The notes beneath the pieces are model-generated. The model saw only the letters and a program-made list of their open reading frames with translations. It ran no database searches and was not told the DNA's origin. Below are positions 15,134 to 23,969 of a stretch of DNA of 64,000 nt, in pieces. This stretch comes from Proteinivorax hydrogeniformans (GTDB lineage: Bacteria > Bacillota > Proteinivoracia > Proteinivoracales > Proteinivoracaceae). The position numbers and the translations under genes were made by a program. Where the stretch lies: positions 1,612,001 through 1,676,000 of the forward strand of contig NZ_CP159485.1 in the NCBI RefSeq assembly GCF_040515995.1, in the 5' to 3' direction. Numbering within the stretch: position 1 is the stretch's first letter; every line of letters starts with the position of its first letter.

Positions 15134-17242
15134 ATGTTTAAAAAGTTTAAAGAAACTATTAAGCCAGGAAAGGTCTCCGATAAGGCAGACGATGGTGTCT
15201 TAGCTGGAACAAATGACCCCGAAGACCACAGTGATTTGCATAGTCAAGTTAAAGTAGATTATCAAAGCTTAGAAAAATCACCTCAGGGTGAAAAGTTATA
15301 TAAGTGGCAGCGTGAACATATCAAAACATCTGATCAGTCCAAAGAGGGCTACCCACTGAATGTCATTATAGATCCTGCCATGAGAGAAATGTATCAGGTG
15401 GTTCACAAATCTAATATGACAAATGTGTTTGATCGTTTCTCTGAGCAACAACCTCAATGTAAGTTCTGTATCGAAGGTTTGTCCTGCCAGTTATGTGCCA
15501 ATGGTCCGTGTAGAATTTCTCAAAAGGCTCCTAGAGGTGTCTGTGGAGTAGATGCTCACACCATGGTAGCTCGTAACTTTACCTATAGACATGTGACTAT
15601 AGGAACTTCCGCCAACATCTTTCATGCTCACCAAGCGGCCCGAACACTTAAAGCTGCTGCTACCAGTCCTGAAAGTGGATTAAAAATTAGAGATGAAGGG
15701 AAACTTAAGCGATACGCTGAAATGCTAGGTATTGATACAGATAACGACATAAACAAGGTTGCAGTGGAGTTAGCTACCTTAGTAATGGATGATATCCACA
15801 GCCCTTACCATATAGAATCAAAGCTTGTTAACGCCTTTGCTCCAACAAAAAGGAAGGAATTATGGAGAAAACTGGGTATCTTCCCTGGTGGCGGTTATAG
15901 CGAAGTTGCCTATGCCCAAACTATGTGCATGACAAACTTTACATCTGACCCTGTAACATTTTTACTTAATGGGGTACGTATGGGTATAGCCAATGAATAC
16001 CAAGGTCTGTTTGCCTTAGATATTTTACAAGAAATTTTAATCGGAACTCAAAAAATAACTGAACGTAAACAAAATATGGGGCTTTTAAAAGAAGAAAAGG
16101 TGAATATTATAACAAATGGTCACATGCCCCTTCTCGCCCACGTTGCTATAGAAATGGCATCTACTGAAAAGTGGCAACAAAAAGCAAAAGAAGCAGGAGC
16201 TGAAGGCATACAGGTTCTCGGACACGTCTGTGAAGGTCAACAGCTGTTAAACTATGAGGGTTCGCAAAAAATGAGTGCTTATGTAGGCCAAGAAGGAGAA
16301 TGGTTATCAGAAGAGTACCTGTTAGCCACAGGAGTTGTAGATTTATTTATGTTTGACTATAACTGTACTGTTCCTACTCTTCCTATATATGCTAAACGTT
16401 TTGGCACAAAACTTGTCAGCACCCATCCAGTAATTAAACTTCAGGGAACAGAAACTATTGATTTTGTTCCAGAAAAAATGGAAGAGCAAGCTGAAAAGGT
16501 GCTGGATATGGCACTAGAGGCTTATAAAAAACGTAAAGAGGAAAATAGAGAAGTATATATTCCACAGCACACCTCTGACTGTACCGTTGGGTTTAGCACT
16601 GAATCGGTAAAAGAAGCTTTAGGAGGCTCACTTAAACCACTAGTTGAACAGATAGCCAACGGAAATATTCGTGGGATTGCTACAATTGTTGGTTGTACCA
16701 CCGCACAATATGGTCAAGGTGGTAGCAACATATTTAAGATTACTAAAGAGTTAATTGAAAATAATATACTAGTGCTTTCAGGCGGTTGTACATCTGCAGT
16801 TATGGAGTACACAAACTTAACTAACCCAGAAGCTGCTGAGGAAGCTGGCGACGGACTTAAAGCAGTTTGTAAGCAGCTAGGGATACCACCTGTACTATCG
16901 TATGGCGCTTGTGTAGATATAGGCAAAATGACCCATACCGCCATGGAAATTGCTGATGAACTAGATGTTGATACCAACAAGCTCCCGTTAGTAATTGGAG
17001 CTCCCGAATACCTTGAGCAAAAAGCAGTAGCAGACGCTTGCACAGCTGTTGCTTTAGGTTGGCTAGTTCATGTAGCTCCTGTGCCTTCTGTTACTGGAAG
17101 TGAGGTTGTAGTTGAAACACTGACTAAAACTACTGAAACCTTAGGTCTTGGAAAGCTTATGGTAGAATTAGATGCTGAAAAAGCAATTCAAACCTATGTT
17201 GACCACATCGAAGGCAAGAGAAAGGAACTGGGGTTAGAGTAA
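15134..17242 (+). CDS. cooS: Anaerobic carbon-monoxide dehydrogenase catalytic subunit (CooS)
   Basis: CooS interconverts CO and CO2 at a Ni-Fe-S C-cluster. In 702 residues the C-cluster ligands can be read: His330 (NGHMPLL), Cys366 (GHVCEGQ), Cys411 (DYNCTVP), Cys521 (VGCTTAQ), Cys552 (GGCTSAV), Cys593 (GACVDIG), with Lys630 in YLEQKAV. B-cluster cysteines are Cys118, Cys121, Cys126 and Cys137. The D-cluster region has Cys109-x2-Cys112 with Ser117 at the usual second position; a CX2C pair is known from the Desulfovibrio enzyme with a [2Fe-2S] D-cluster. Divergent points are the GHVCEGQ context and an HAH where two or more further histidines are usual. It has a roughly 65-residue N-terminal extension and no cooF, cooC or acs neighbours. 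Confidence 0.92.
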   Translation: MFKKFKETIKPGKVSDKADDGVLAGTNDPEDHSDLHSQVKVDYQSLEKSPQGEKLYKWQREHIKTSDQSKEGYPLNVIIDPAMREMYQVVHKSNMTNVFDRFSEQQPQCKFCIEGLSCQLCANGPCRISQKAPRGVCGVDAHTMVARNFTYRHVTIGTSANIFHAHQAARTLKAAATSPESGLKIRDEGKLKRYAEMLGIDTDNDINKVAVELATLVMDDIHSPYHIESKLVNAFAPTKRKELWRKLGIFPGGGYSEVAYAQTMCMTNFTSDPVTFLLNGVRMGIANEYQGLFALDILQEILIGTQKITERKQNMGLLKEEKVNIITNGHMPLLAHVAIEMASTEKWQQKAKEAGAEGIQVLGHVCEGQQLLNYEGSQKMSAYVGQEGEWLSEEYLLATGVVDLFMFDYNCTVPTLPIYAKRFGTKLVSTHPVIKLQGTETIDFVPEKMEEQAEKVLDMALEAYKKRKEENREVYIPQHTSDCTVGFSTESVKEALGGSLKPLVEQIANGNIRGIATIVGCTTAQYGQGGSNIFKITKELIENNILVLSGGCTSAVMEYTNLTNPEAAEEAGDGLKAVCKQLGIPPVLSYGACVDIGKMTHTAMEIADELDVDTNKLPLVIGAPEYLEQKAVADACTAVALGWLVHVAPVPSVTGSEVVVETLTKTTETLGLGKLMVELDAEKAIQTYVDHIEGKRKELGLE

Positions 17243-17310
17243 AAAAGGTTAAGTGGCTGTTCTACGATTTAAATAAGTTGGATAGAAAATGGTTAGATAG
17301 TAGAAAAATC

Positions 17311-17352
17311 CATAACGGCTGAAGGGTTTGTCATTTTGCCGGCAGGGTATTA
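17311..17352 (+). repeat. Remnant of the large intergenic repeat
   Basis: The stretch GCTGAAGGGTTTGTCATTTT and the following GCCGGCAGGGTATTA closely match the left arm of the repeat units at 19.0 and 21.2 kb (ACTGAAGGGTTTGTCATTTA, CTGGCAGGGCG). Only this arm is present, just after cooS. Confidence 0.55.
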
Positions 17353-17379
17353 TTCGGTCTATGACGTTAACAAAAACGC

Positions 17380-17428
17380 ACCGGCCTCTTATAAAACCAT
17401 GTGTTTTATAAAAGGCCGGTATATTTTT
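17380..17428. terminator. Terminator between cooS and the MFS gene
   Basis: ACCGGCCT plus ATAAAAC pairs with GTTTTAT plus AGGCCGGT with a small internal loop, followed by a T-run on the plus strand. It lies between the convergent cooS and MFS genes. Confidence 0.75.
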
Positions 17429-17436
17429 TACCAAAT

Positions 17437-18741
17437 TTATATTTTCGTTGGTTTTGGTGATATGGCTGAAGCTAAAATTGCTAGGGCTGGAAATACTGCT
17501 GTTATAATTAAAATCTCTGTGTATCCTCCAAAAATATCATAAGCAAACCCAAATGGTAGCGGACCTGCCGCTGACCCTATTACCATACCAGTCATCGTAA
17601 AACCTTTGATACTTCCTAAATGCCTTCTGCCAAAGTAATTAGGCCAAATCATATTGTTAGTAATGGCAAAATAGCCATTTACTCCTCCCCATATAACTCC
17701 CAAAATAACAACCATTATTGTTGATGTCAAATTAAAGTATTTAACTGTCAAAAACATCGCCACAATTAAGAAAAAACCAACAAAGGTAAAAGCCATTATG
17801 AGGTTATCTTTATATTTATCACCAACAACACCGGCTATAAAGTTATTTACAAACTGAGAAACTGCATAGATACTTAGCACCGATGCTGCTAGCATAGGGG
17901 CGTTATCGCCAGAAAATCCTAAATAATCCATAATCGACGCCAAGTGGAAAGTCAGTCCTGTATTAAGAGCAGCAGGAACTGTTACACAAAACAACAGCAG
18001 CCAAAATGCCCTAGTTTTCATAGCTTCTTTTAGCGTCCATGAAGTTTCGTTGTTAGCCAGTTTTACATCGGCTTTAGTTAAATCTAGATTTTGATTATGA
18101 CCATCTGGTGCTTCACCAATATCCTCCGGCCTGTTCTTTACAAAAATAATAGCGATAGGAAGCATAATAACTAATAAAAGAGTCCCCCAGACCAACCAGC
18201 CTACCTGCCATCCAATATTTTGAATTATCCAGGTGTTTAAAGGAGGTAAGATAAATGAACTTGAAACTGCTCCAATAGCCATAAGGCTGAGCGCTTTCCC
18301 TCTATGCTTGTAAAACCATTGTGGTATCAAAGTCGATGACATAAGAGTCATCGACCCCTGCCCTAAAAGCCTTACAGAGAAAAACCCTAAAAGCAGCATC
18401 CATGGAGCAGATACAAATACCATCCAAAAGCATGCTATGGCAAAAAGCGAAATAATAACGGGCATAACCCTCCTATGCCCCTTAACATCTAAAAGCTTGC
18501 CAACAAAAGAAATCAAAAGCCCTGCACAAAGTGTTCCTATTGAATATAAGCTGGATACATAAGATCTAGACCAACTAAACTCTTCAATATATGACTCTAT
18601 AAAAACAGAAACGGAGTATGTCTGCCCTGGACCGGAAAAAAATACCCCGAAAATACCTACAACAACAATAATCCACCCATAAAAAAAAGGCACTTTGCTT
18701 GCCAATTTACCTTTTTGATTTAATACTACATTGTTTTCCAT
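17437..18741 (-). CDS. MFS transporter, OFA/monocarboxylate-porter-like
   Basis: The 434-residue protein has twelve membrane segments in two halves separated by a charged loop around residues 205-235. The opening FYGWIIVVVGIFGVFFSGPGQT is typical of the OFA (oxalate/formate antiporter) and monocarboxylate-porter branch. Such carriers move small carboxylates such as formate, oxalate, lactate or pyruvate. It is convergent with cooS; a link to one-carbon acids is tempting but the sequence alone does not show it. Confidence 0.85.
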   Translation of the reverse strand: MENNVVLNQKGKLASKVPFFYGWIIVVVGIFGVFFSGPGQTYSVSVFIESYIEEFSWSRSYVSSLYSIGTLCAGLLISFVGKLLDVKGHRRVMPVIISLFAIACFWMVFVSAPWMLLLGFFSVRLLGQGSMTLMSSTLIPQWFYKHRGKALSLMAIGAVSSSFILPPLNTWIIQNIGWQVGWLVWGTLLLVIMLPIAIIFVKNRPEDIGEAPDGHNQNLDLTKADVKLANNETSWTLKEAMKTRAFWLLLFCVTVPAALNTGLTFHLASIMDYLGFSGDNAPMLAASVLSIYAVSQFVNNFIAGVVGDKYKDNLIMAFTFVGFFLIVAMFLTVKYFNLTSTIMVVILGVIWGGVNGYFAITNNMIWPNYFGRRHLGSIKGFTMTGMVIGSAAGPLPFGFAYDIFGGYTEILIITAVFPALAILASAISPKPTKI

Positions 18742-18884
18742 GTCTCTCCCCCATATCCGTACAATTTTTCAGTCATAGTTCTATTATAATGAATTTCGGA
18801 TGTGGAAACAATAGGTAGTTTGAGTAGTGTGAGGCGAAAGCTTATAAAAAAGAATTTACAATTGTTGGGATAACGGGTCCCCTA

Positions 18885-19452
18885 TTTGTGTTTTTACTAA
18901 CATCAGACCTTATACTACTGATTACCATTACCAAAAAAATTAGCCGCGAAAACGTATAAATTAGCTACATGCTGGGTCTGAACTTACTCCAAATTTGCTT
19001 ATTCTGCTTGGTCGTAGATACAGTAGTTGGTTCTATAGATTTTACAGCTTGAGCTTACTGAAGGGTTTGTCATTTACTGGCAGGGCGGATTAGTACTAGT
19101 AGTATGAGGTGAGAAGTAAGAGGTTGGACAAATGGCCAGAAATTAATGCTTGTGAGTAGTGTGAAGTGAGAAGTTAGAAGTTGGAATCAACTTTGGTAAC
19201 CATATAAGGATACCCAAATGGCCAGACTGCTTAGGAGTGCCTAGATTCTAGGCGCAATTGATGTACCAGGGCCGGGAGCGTATCTTCTAATACGTGACTG
19301 GTCTGGGCTAGCAATTGCAACAACGAAGATAGGTGCTGATAAGCTGTCTGCAGCAGAGGAACTCCGTAGCCCAGAAATAAATGACAAACCCTGAACTGAC
19401 CCAGGCCTGGTTTTGAGAACAATTGGCCGCGAAAACGTATAAATTAGCTACA
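18885..19452. repeat. Large intergenic repeat, copy 1 (left of the IS3 element)
   Basis: This copy runs from the TTTTTACTAACATCAGACC leader and the CCGCGAAAACGTATAAATTA junction motif to the same junction motif at its end (19427-19452). It contains a perfect 15-base inverted repeat, AGGGTTTGTCATTTA (19062-19076) and its complement (19378-19392), with about 300 bases between. Shorter hairpins such as GCCTAGATTCTAGGC and CGTATCTTCTAATACG lie inside. No credible gene is present. Confidence 0.85.
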
Positions 19453-19497
19453 TGAACTGCCCCCTGTCAAGTAGACATTATAAATAATAAAAATGAT

Positions 19498-20390
19498 CTA
19501 ACTAGCTTGCCTCCTATATTCCATAGGACTCTTAGCACCTAACTTTGCTTGCAATCTTTTGTAGTTATAAAAGAAGATATACTCATCAATTGATTCTTTC
19601 AGTTCATTAAAAGTTTTGTAAGTTCCATGCAAATAATATTTTTCGCACTTAAGTGTGCCAAAAAAGCTCTCCATTGGAGCATTATCAATGCATTTGCCAA
19701 CACGTGACATGCTATGAGTCATCTGTGCATCCTCAATTTTACGTCTAAAGCCTTTGGAAGTATATTGAAATCCTCGATCGCTATGAAGCAAGGATGCTGC
19801 TCCAGGGGCGACATCTAGAGCCTTATCTAAAGTGTTAAATACTAGTTCGTTATTGTTTGAGTGTCCAATGACATATGACACAATAGAATTATCATGTAAA
19901 TCTAAAATAGCACTTAGGTAGGCCTTTTTACTTCCGTATTTTAATTCTGTAATATCTGTAACCCATTTTTCATTTGTACTGTCTGCTTTAAAGTTGCGGT
20001 TTAATATGTTCGCTGATATATGCTGTGGAGTTGATTTAACATAGCGTTTCTTTTTCTTTCGAATAACTGATTTTAGCCCTGCATCTTTCATAAGACGATA
20101 GATACGTTTATGATTAAAGCTCTTTTCAAACTCTTGTCTAGGTACATTTTTAACCTTCTATATCCAAAAATACCATCTGATTTGTCGAAGATTTCAATCA
20201 TTTTCTCTTTTACTAGTTTGTTCTCTATTTCTAATTTAGTTTCTTTTCTATTTAGCCATTTATAATAAGCAGAGCGAGCAACACCAGCAACTTGACATAA
20301 CAATGTTATTGAAAATTGTTTTTTGTTATACAGCTGTTTAATAGCAATATACTTAATCTTTGAACTAACTTTGCTTAGTAATTCCCCCTC
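19498..20390 (-). pseudogene. IS3-family transposase OrfB, frameshifted
   Basis: The rve integrase core is present: HTH_21-like start (SITLLCQVAGVARSAYYKWL), then the catalytic Asp in WVTDITEL, Asp in LHSDRGFQY and Glu in NAPMESFFGTLK. The frame breaks near 20131-20137. Before it the protein reads FGYRRLKMYLDK, after it FEKSFNHKRIYRLMKDAG; inserting one G would restore DKEFEKSF, as expected for IS150 relatives. The frame overlaps the end of orfA, where a programmed shift would normally join the two. Confidence 0.85.
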
Positions 20391-21055
20391 TCCAGTTCCT
20401 TTAACTTTTTTAATAAAGCATTTTCCGCTCTTAATTTTTCATTTTCTTCCTGTATTCTCTTAATTTCATGCTGAGCCTTTTCTTCTGGTGTTAGTTCATC
20501 TTTGCTTTTTTTTCTACCACGTCTATCTTTGAGTTTTTGTTCGCCACCAGATTCATACTTTTTAACCCACTGATAAACTTGTTGATAGGATACTGAGTAG
20601 GTTTCGGCGGTAAATTTATAATCATGGTTATTATCGATGCAAGACTGTACTATTTCAATTTTATCCTCGAGATTAAAAGTTTTTCTTTTTGTCATAGAGT
20701 AGCTCATTCCTTTCTTAGCATCACTTTTTCTATGACCATTATACTTCTTAATCCACTTACGTAAAACACTGTGATCAGAAATTCCATACTTTTCTGTGAC
20801 GTGTCTTAGTGTGTATTGACCAGTTAAATAATCTTTAATTGCGTTTTCTTTTAAATTTTTAGAGTAGCTTGCCCTTGTTTTACAGTCAACTAAACCATCT
20901 AGGCCATGTTTTTCAAACTTATCAAGCCAATCAAATATTGTGCCTCTGTTAAGGCCGTATTTATATGCAACCATACTTTTATTACTACTACCACTTAAAT
21001 ACTCTTCTATTATTAAGTATTTTTCTTCAGCATTATATTTAGTTTTTGAACTCAT
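20375..21055 (-). CDS. IS3-family transposase OrfA (double helix-turn-helix)
   Basis: The 226-residue protein has repeated helix-turn-helix units (AYKYGLNRGTIFDWLDKFE near 30-48, TEKYGISDHSVLRKWIKKY near 86-104, AETYSVSYQQVYQWVKKYE near 150-168) and a leucine-rich coiled coil at the C-terminus (EENEKLRAENALLKKLKEL). This is the layout of IS150-type OrfA, which binds the terminal repeats. It appears intact. Confidence 0.9.
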   Translation of the reverse strand: MSSKTKYNAEEKYLIIEEYLSGSSNKSMVAYKYGLNRGTIFDWLDKFEKHGLDGLVDCKTRASYSKNLKENAIKDYLTGQYTLRHVTEKYGISDHSVLRKWIKKYNGHRKSDAKKGMSYSMTKRKTFNLEDKIEIVQSCIDNNHDYKFTAETYSVSYQQVYQWVKKYESGGEQKLKDRRGRKKSKDELTPEEKAQHEIKRIQEENEKLRAENALLKKLKELERGNY

Positions 21056-21122
21056 AAAAATAAACTCCCCTTTGAAATGTTTTTTTATTTACTTTGTCTA
21101 CCTAAAGGGGAGCATATCAACA

Positions 21123-21590
21123 TGCTGGGTCTGAAACTTACTCCAAATTTGCTTATTCTGCTTGGTCATAAATACAGTAGTTGGTTCTATAGATTTTACC
21201 GCTTGAGCTTACTGAAGGGTTTGTCATTTACTGGCAGGGCGTATTGTAGCAGTAGTGAGAAGTTGGAAGTTGGAATCGACTTTGGTAACCATATAAGGAT
21301 ACCCAAATGGCCAGACTGCTTAGGAGTGCCTAAATTGTAGGCGCAATTGATGGACCAGGGCCGGGAGCGTATCTTCTAATACGTGACTGGTCTGAGCTAG
21401 CAATTGCAACAACGAAGATAGGTGCTGATAAGCTGTCTGCAAAAGAGGAACTCCGTAGCCCAGAAGCAAACGACAAACCCTGAAATGACCCAAGGCATAG
21501 GTTTGAGTTTTTCGTGGGTCCTGCGCCCTTGTGGGCTAGATCCTTCGGCTACGCTCAGGATGACGTTAAGAAAAAAAATACTGGCTGTTT
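21123..21590. repeat. Large intergenic repeat, copy 2 (right of the IS3 element)
   Basis: It continues the repeat interrupted by the IS3 element, from GCTGGGTCTGAAACTTACTCC. The left arm AGGGTTTGTCATTTA is at 21216-21230 and the partly matching right arm near 21464-21482. This copy lacks about 70 bases found in copies 1, 3 and 4. It ends with a GC-rich tail containing GCCCTTGTGGGC and ATCCTTCGGCTACGCTCAGGAT hairpins (about 21515-21565). Confidence 0.85.
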
Positions 21591-22096
21591 ATTCTGCTTG
21601 GTCGTAGATACAGTAGTTGGTTCTATAGATTTTACCGCTTGAGCTTACTGAAGGGTTTGTCATTTACTGGCAGGGCGGATTAGTACTAGTAGTATGAGGT
21701 GAGAAGTAAGAGGTTGGACAAATGGCCAGAAATTAATGCTTGTGAGTAGTGTGAAGTGAGAAGTTATAAGTTAGAAGTTGCAATCGACTTTGGTAACCAT
21801 ATAAGGATACCCAAATGGCCAGACTGTTAGGAGTGCCTAGATTCTAGGCGCAATTGATGGACCAGGGCCGGGAGCGTATCTTCTAATACGTGACTGGTCT
21901 GGGCTAGCAATTGCAACAACGGAGATAGGTGCTGATAAGCTGTCTGCAGCAGAGGAACTCCGTAGCCCAGAAATAAATGACAAACCCTGAAATGACCCAA
22001 GGCATAGGTTTGAGTTTTTCGTGGGTCCTGCGCCCTTGTGGGCTAGATCCTTCGGCTACGCTCAGGATGACGTTAAGAAAAAAAATACTGGCTGTT
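21591..22096. repeat. Large intergenic repeat, copy 3
   Basis: A 507-base unit, almost identical to copy 4, running from the TTCTGCTTGGTCGTAGATAC block through both inverted arms (left arm at 21652-21666) to the GCCCTTGTGGGC / GGATCC-like tail. No ORF with a ribosome binding site is present. Confidence 0.87.
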
Positions 22097-22596
22097 TATT
22101 CTGCTTGGTCGTAGATACAGTAGTTGGTTCTATAGATTTTACAGCTTGAGCTTACTGAAGGGTTTGTCATTTACTGGCAGGGCGGATTAGTACTAGTAGT
22201 ATGAGGTGAGAAGTAAGAGGTTGGACAAATGGCCAGAAATTAATGCTTGTGAGTAGTGTGAAGTGGGAAGTTAGAAGTTGGAATCAACTTTGGTAACCAT
22301 ATAAGGAGACCCAAATGGCCAGACTGCTTAGAAGTGCCTAGATTCTAGGCGCAGTTGATGGACCAGGGCGGGAGCGTATCTTCTAATACGTGACTGGTCT
22401 GAGCTAGCAATTGCAACAACGAAGATAGGTGCTGATAAGCTGTCTGCAAAAGAGGAACTCCGTAGCCCAGAAGCAAACGACAAACCCTGAACTGACCTGA
22501 GCCTAGGTTTGACATTTGTGTGGGTCCTGCGCCCTTGCGGGCTAGATCCTTCGGCTACGCTCAGGATGACGTTAAGAAAAAAAATACTGGCTGTTT
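22097..22596. repeat. Large intergenic repeat, copy 4
   Basis: It has the same order of blocks as copy 3, with the left arm at 22159-22173. Its right arm reads AAACGACAAACCCT instead of AAATGACAAACCCT. The GCCCTTGCGGGC tail is at about 22528-22575. Confidence 0.87.
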
Positions 22597-23330
22597 ATTC
22601 TGCTTGGTCTTGGATACAGTAGTTCGTTCGCTAGGTTTTACCGCTTAAGCTTACTGAAGGGTTTGTCGTTTGCTGGCAGGGCGTATTGTTTAGATGCGTC
22701 TTTTCTCCCTGTGAGTAAGCCTTTGGCGTTAAGCTATCTTTCATTAACATCAAAGACATGGATATGTCGTCTTATAAGCCAAAGGTGTCGAACATGTGGA
22801 GAAACAGCAGAGAAACACCGTAGCCCAGAGGTAAATGACTAACCCTGAACTGACTAACGTGGGTTTGAGCTTTGTTTGGGTCCTGCGCCCTTTGGGCTAG
22901 ATCCTTCGGCAAGCTCAGGATAACATTCGAGATGCTTCGGAGAGGATTAAAGGTCCTATTTTGTTATGGTGGTTTTTACTAACATCAGACCTTATACTAC
23001 TGATTACCATTACAAAAATTGGCCACGAAAACGTATAAACTTGCTTATTCTGCTGAGCCAAAGGGCAGGCTTTAAATCTGCTTAATCTGCTGGGCTGGAA
23101 ATAAATAGTTTTTGTTAAACTGCAGGAGTTTTTGCTAATAATATACACCTTAAAAGTTCTCATTTATGCTACATTTAAAGCTGGGCCTTGCCTCTATGAT
23201 TATCTATTATGAATGGGGTTAGACTAAGCATGTAGCTTATTTCGTTATTTTTACCGTGGCCAATTAGGGTTTGAATTAGCGCCCTTGCGGGCTAGATCCT
23301 TCGGCAAGTTCAGGATGACTTCTTCAACAA
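22597..23330. repeat. Degenerate repeat copy 5 and related modules
   Basis: Copy 5 (left arm near 22658, right arm near 22835-22855) has lost most of the central part. It is followed by the TTTTTACTAACATCAGACC / GAAAACGTATAAA leader (22970-23040), by a second module, AAGCATGTAGCTTATTTCGT to ACCGTGGCCAATTAGGG (about 23208-23270), that recurs at 39.9 and 40.7 kb, and by a tail with GCCCTTGCGGGCTAGATCCT (23280-23325). No gene seen. Confidence 0.75.
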
Positions 23331-23363
23331 AAAGGAGCTGGCCTGTTTTAGCAGGCCAGCTCC
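23329..23363 (-). terminator. Terminator of the pyrCFKDE operon
   Basis: On the minus strand a perfect 12-base stem, GGAGCTGGCCTG with CAGGCCAGCTCC, is followed by TTTTTG, about 25 bases after the pyrE stop. Confidence 0.9.
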
Positions 23364-23385
23364 CTTTTATTATAATAGGATTCAT

Positions 23386-23955
23386 TTATTTCTTCCCGGT
23401 ACTCCCAGGCTTTGTAGTTGGCATTTTTTCTTTGCACATCGGGCAGTTATGAGGTTCGTAACTTTTTATATCCATTTCATATAAGCTGTAAAATTCGTAC
23501 CCCACATCCTTGCCTGCTGTTCTATCAACGGCACAACCTACTGCGACTACCTCTCCACCTAGGCCTTCTACAACCTCCATAACTTCTTTTACAGAACCGC
23601 CGGTTGTAATAACATCTTCTACAATTAGCACCTTTTCACCGGGGTTTATGGTAAACCCTCTTTTAAAAGTCATCTTTTTTTCCACTCTTTCGGCAAATAT
23701 GCTTTTTACTCCAAGCTTTTGTGCTACGTTAAAACCAAAGATAAGACCTCCCATAGCTGGCCCTACTACCACATCTATTTCAAGGTGTTTAATTTTATCT
23801 ACCAAAGCTTCCGATAGCAAGTTGCTGTACTTAGGATATTGAAAAACCTGAGCACATTGCATGTATTTGTCGCTGTGCCTTCCAGACGTTAGCACAAAGT
23901 GTCCAGTTTGTAGAGCGTTACTTTTTTCAAAAGCCTCTAATATCTTTTTATCCAT
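23386..23955 (-). CDS. pyrE: Orotate phosphoribosyltransferase PyrE
   Basis: PyrE converts orotate and PRPP to orotidine 5'-phosphate. The 189-residue protein has the PRPP-binding motif VLIVEDVITTGGS near residue 118-130 and the TSGRHSDKY segment near 23-31, as in the longer Clostridia-type OPRTases. The C-terminus contains a CPMCKEK knuckle, which is often seen in this group. It is the last gene of the operon, 14 bases after pyrD, with AAAGGAGGAG before the ATG. Confidence 0.95.
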   Translation of the reverse strand: MDKKILEAFEKSNALQTGHFVLTSGRHSDKYMQCAQVFQYPKYSNLLSEALVDKIKHLEIDVVVGPAMGGLIFGFNVAQKLGVKSIFAERVEKKMTFKRGFTINPGEKVLIVEDVITTGGSVKEVMEVVEGLGGEVVAVGCAVDRTAGKDVGYEFYSLYEMDIKSYEPHNCPMCKEKMPTTKPGSTGKK

Positions 23956-23969
23956 TTATAACTCCTCCT

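Larger units (their letters stand above)
19453..21119 (-). mobile_element. IS3-family insertion sequence (IS150-like), 1667 bp
   Basis: The ends start with TG and close with CA, as in IS3-family elements. The 25-base imperfect terminal repeats (19453-19477 and 21095-21119) match at 18 positions, including the last seven, GTAGACA. The element is flanked by the 3-base direct repeat ACA (19450-19452, 21120-21122). Intact copies of the surrounding repeat at 40.07, 40.90 and 41.32 kb read GCTACATGCTGGGTCTG without interruption and so serve as the empty site that fixes both borders. OrfB is frameshifted, so this copy is probably inactive. Confidence 0.92.

Noticed and set aside
19231-19422. Repeated ORFs of 60-80 codons inside the repeat units (also about 40334-40567 and 41177-41368)
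   Set aside because: They lack ribosome binding sites and are not kept open in all copies; the DNA repeat explains them.
22915-23163. 82-codon ORF in the degenerate repeat
   Set aside because: It is made of repeat modules, has no ribosome binding site and shows no protein-like pattern.
18885-23330. CRISPR-like array
   Set aside because: The repeated units are 420-510 bases long, with no short repeats of 25-40 bases, no regular spacers and no cas genes.
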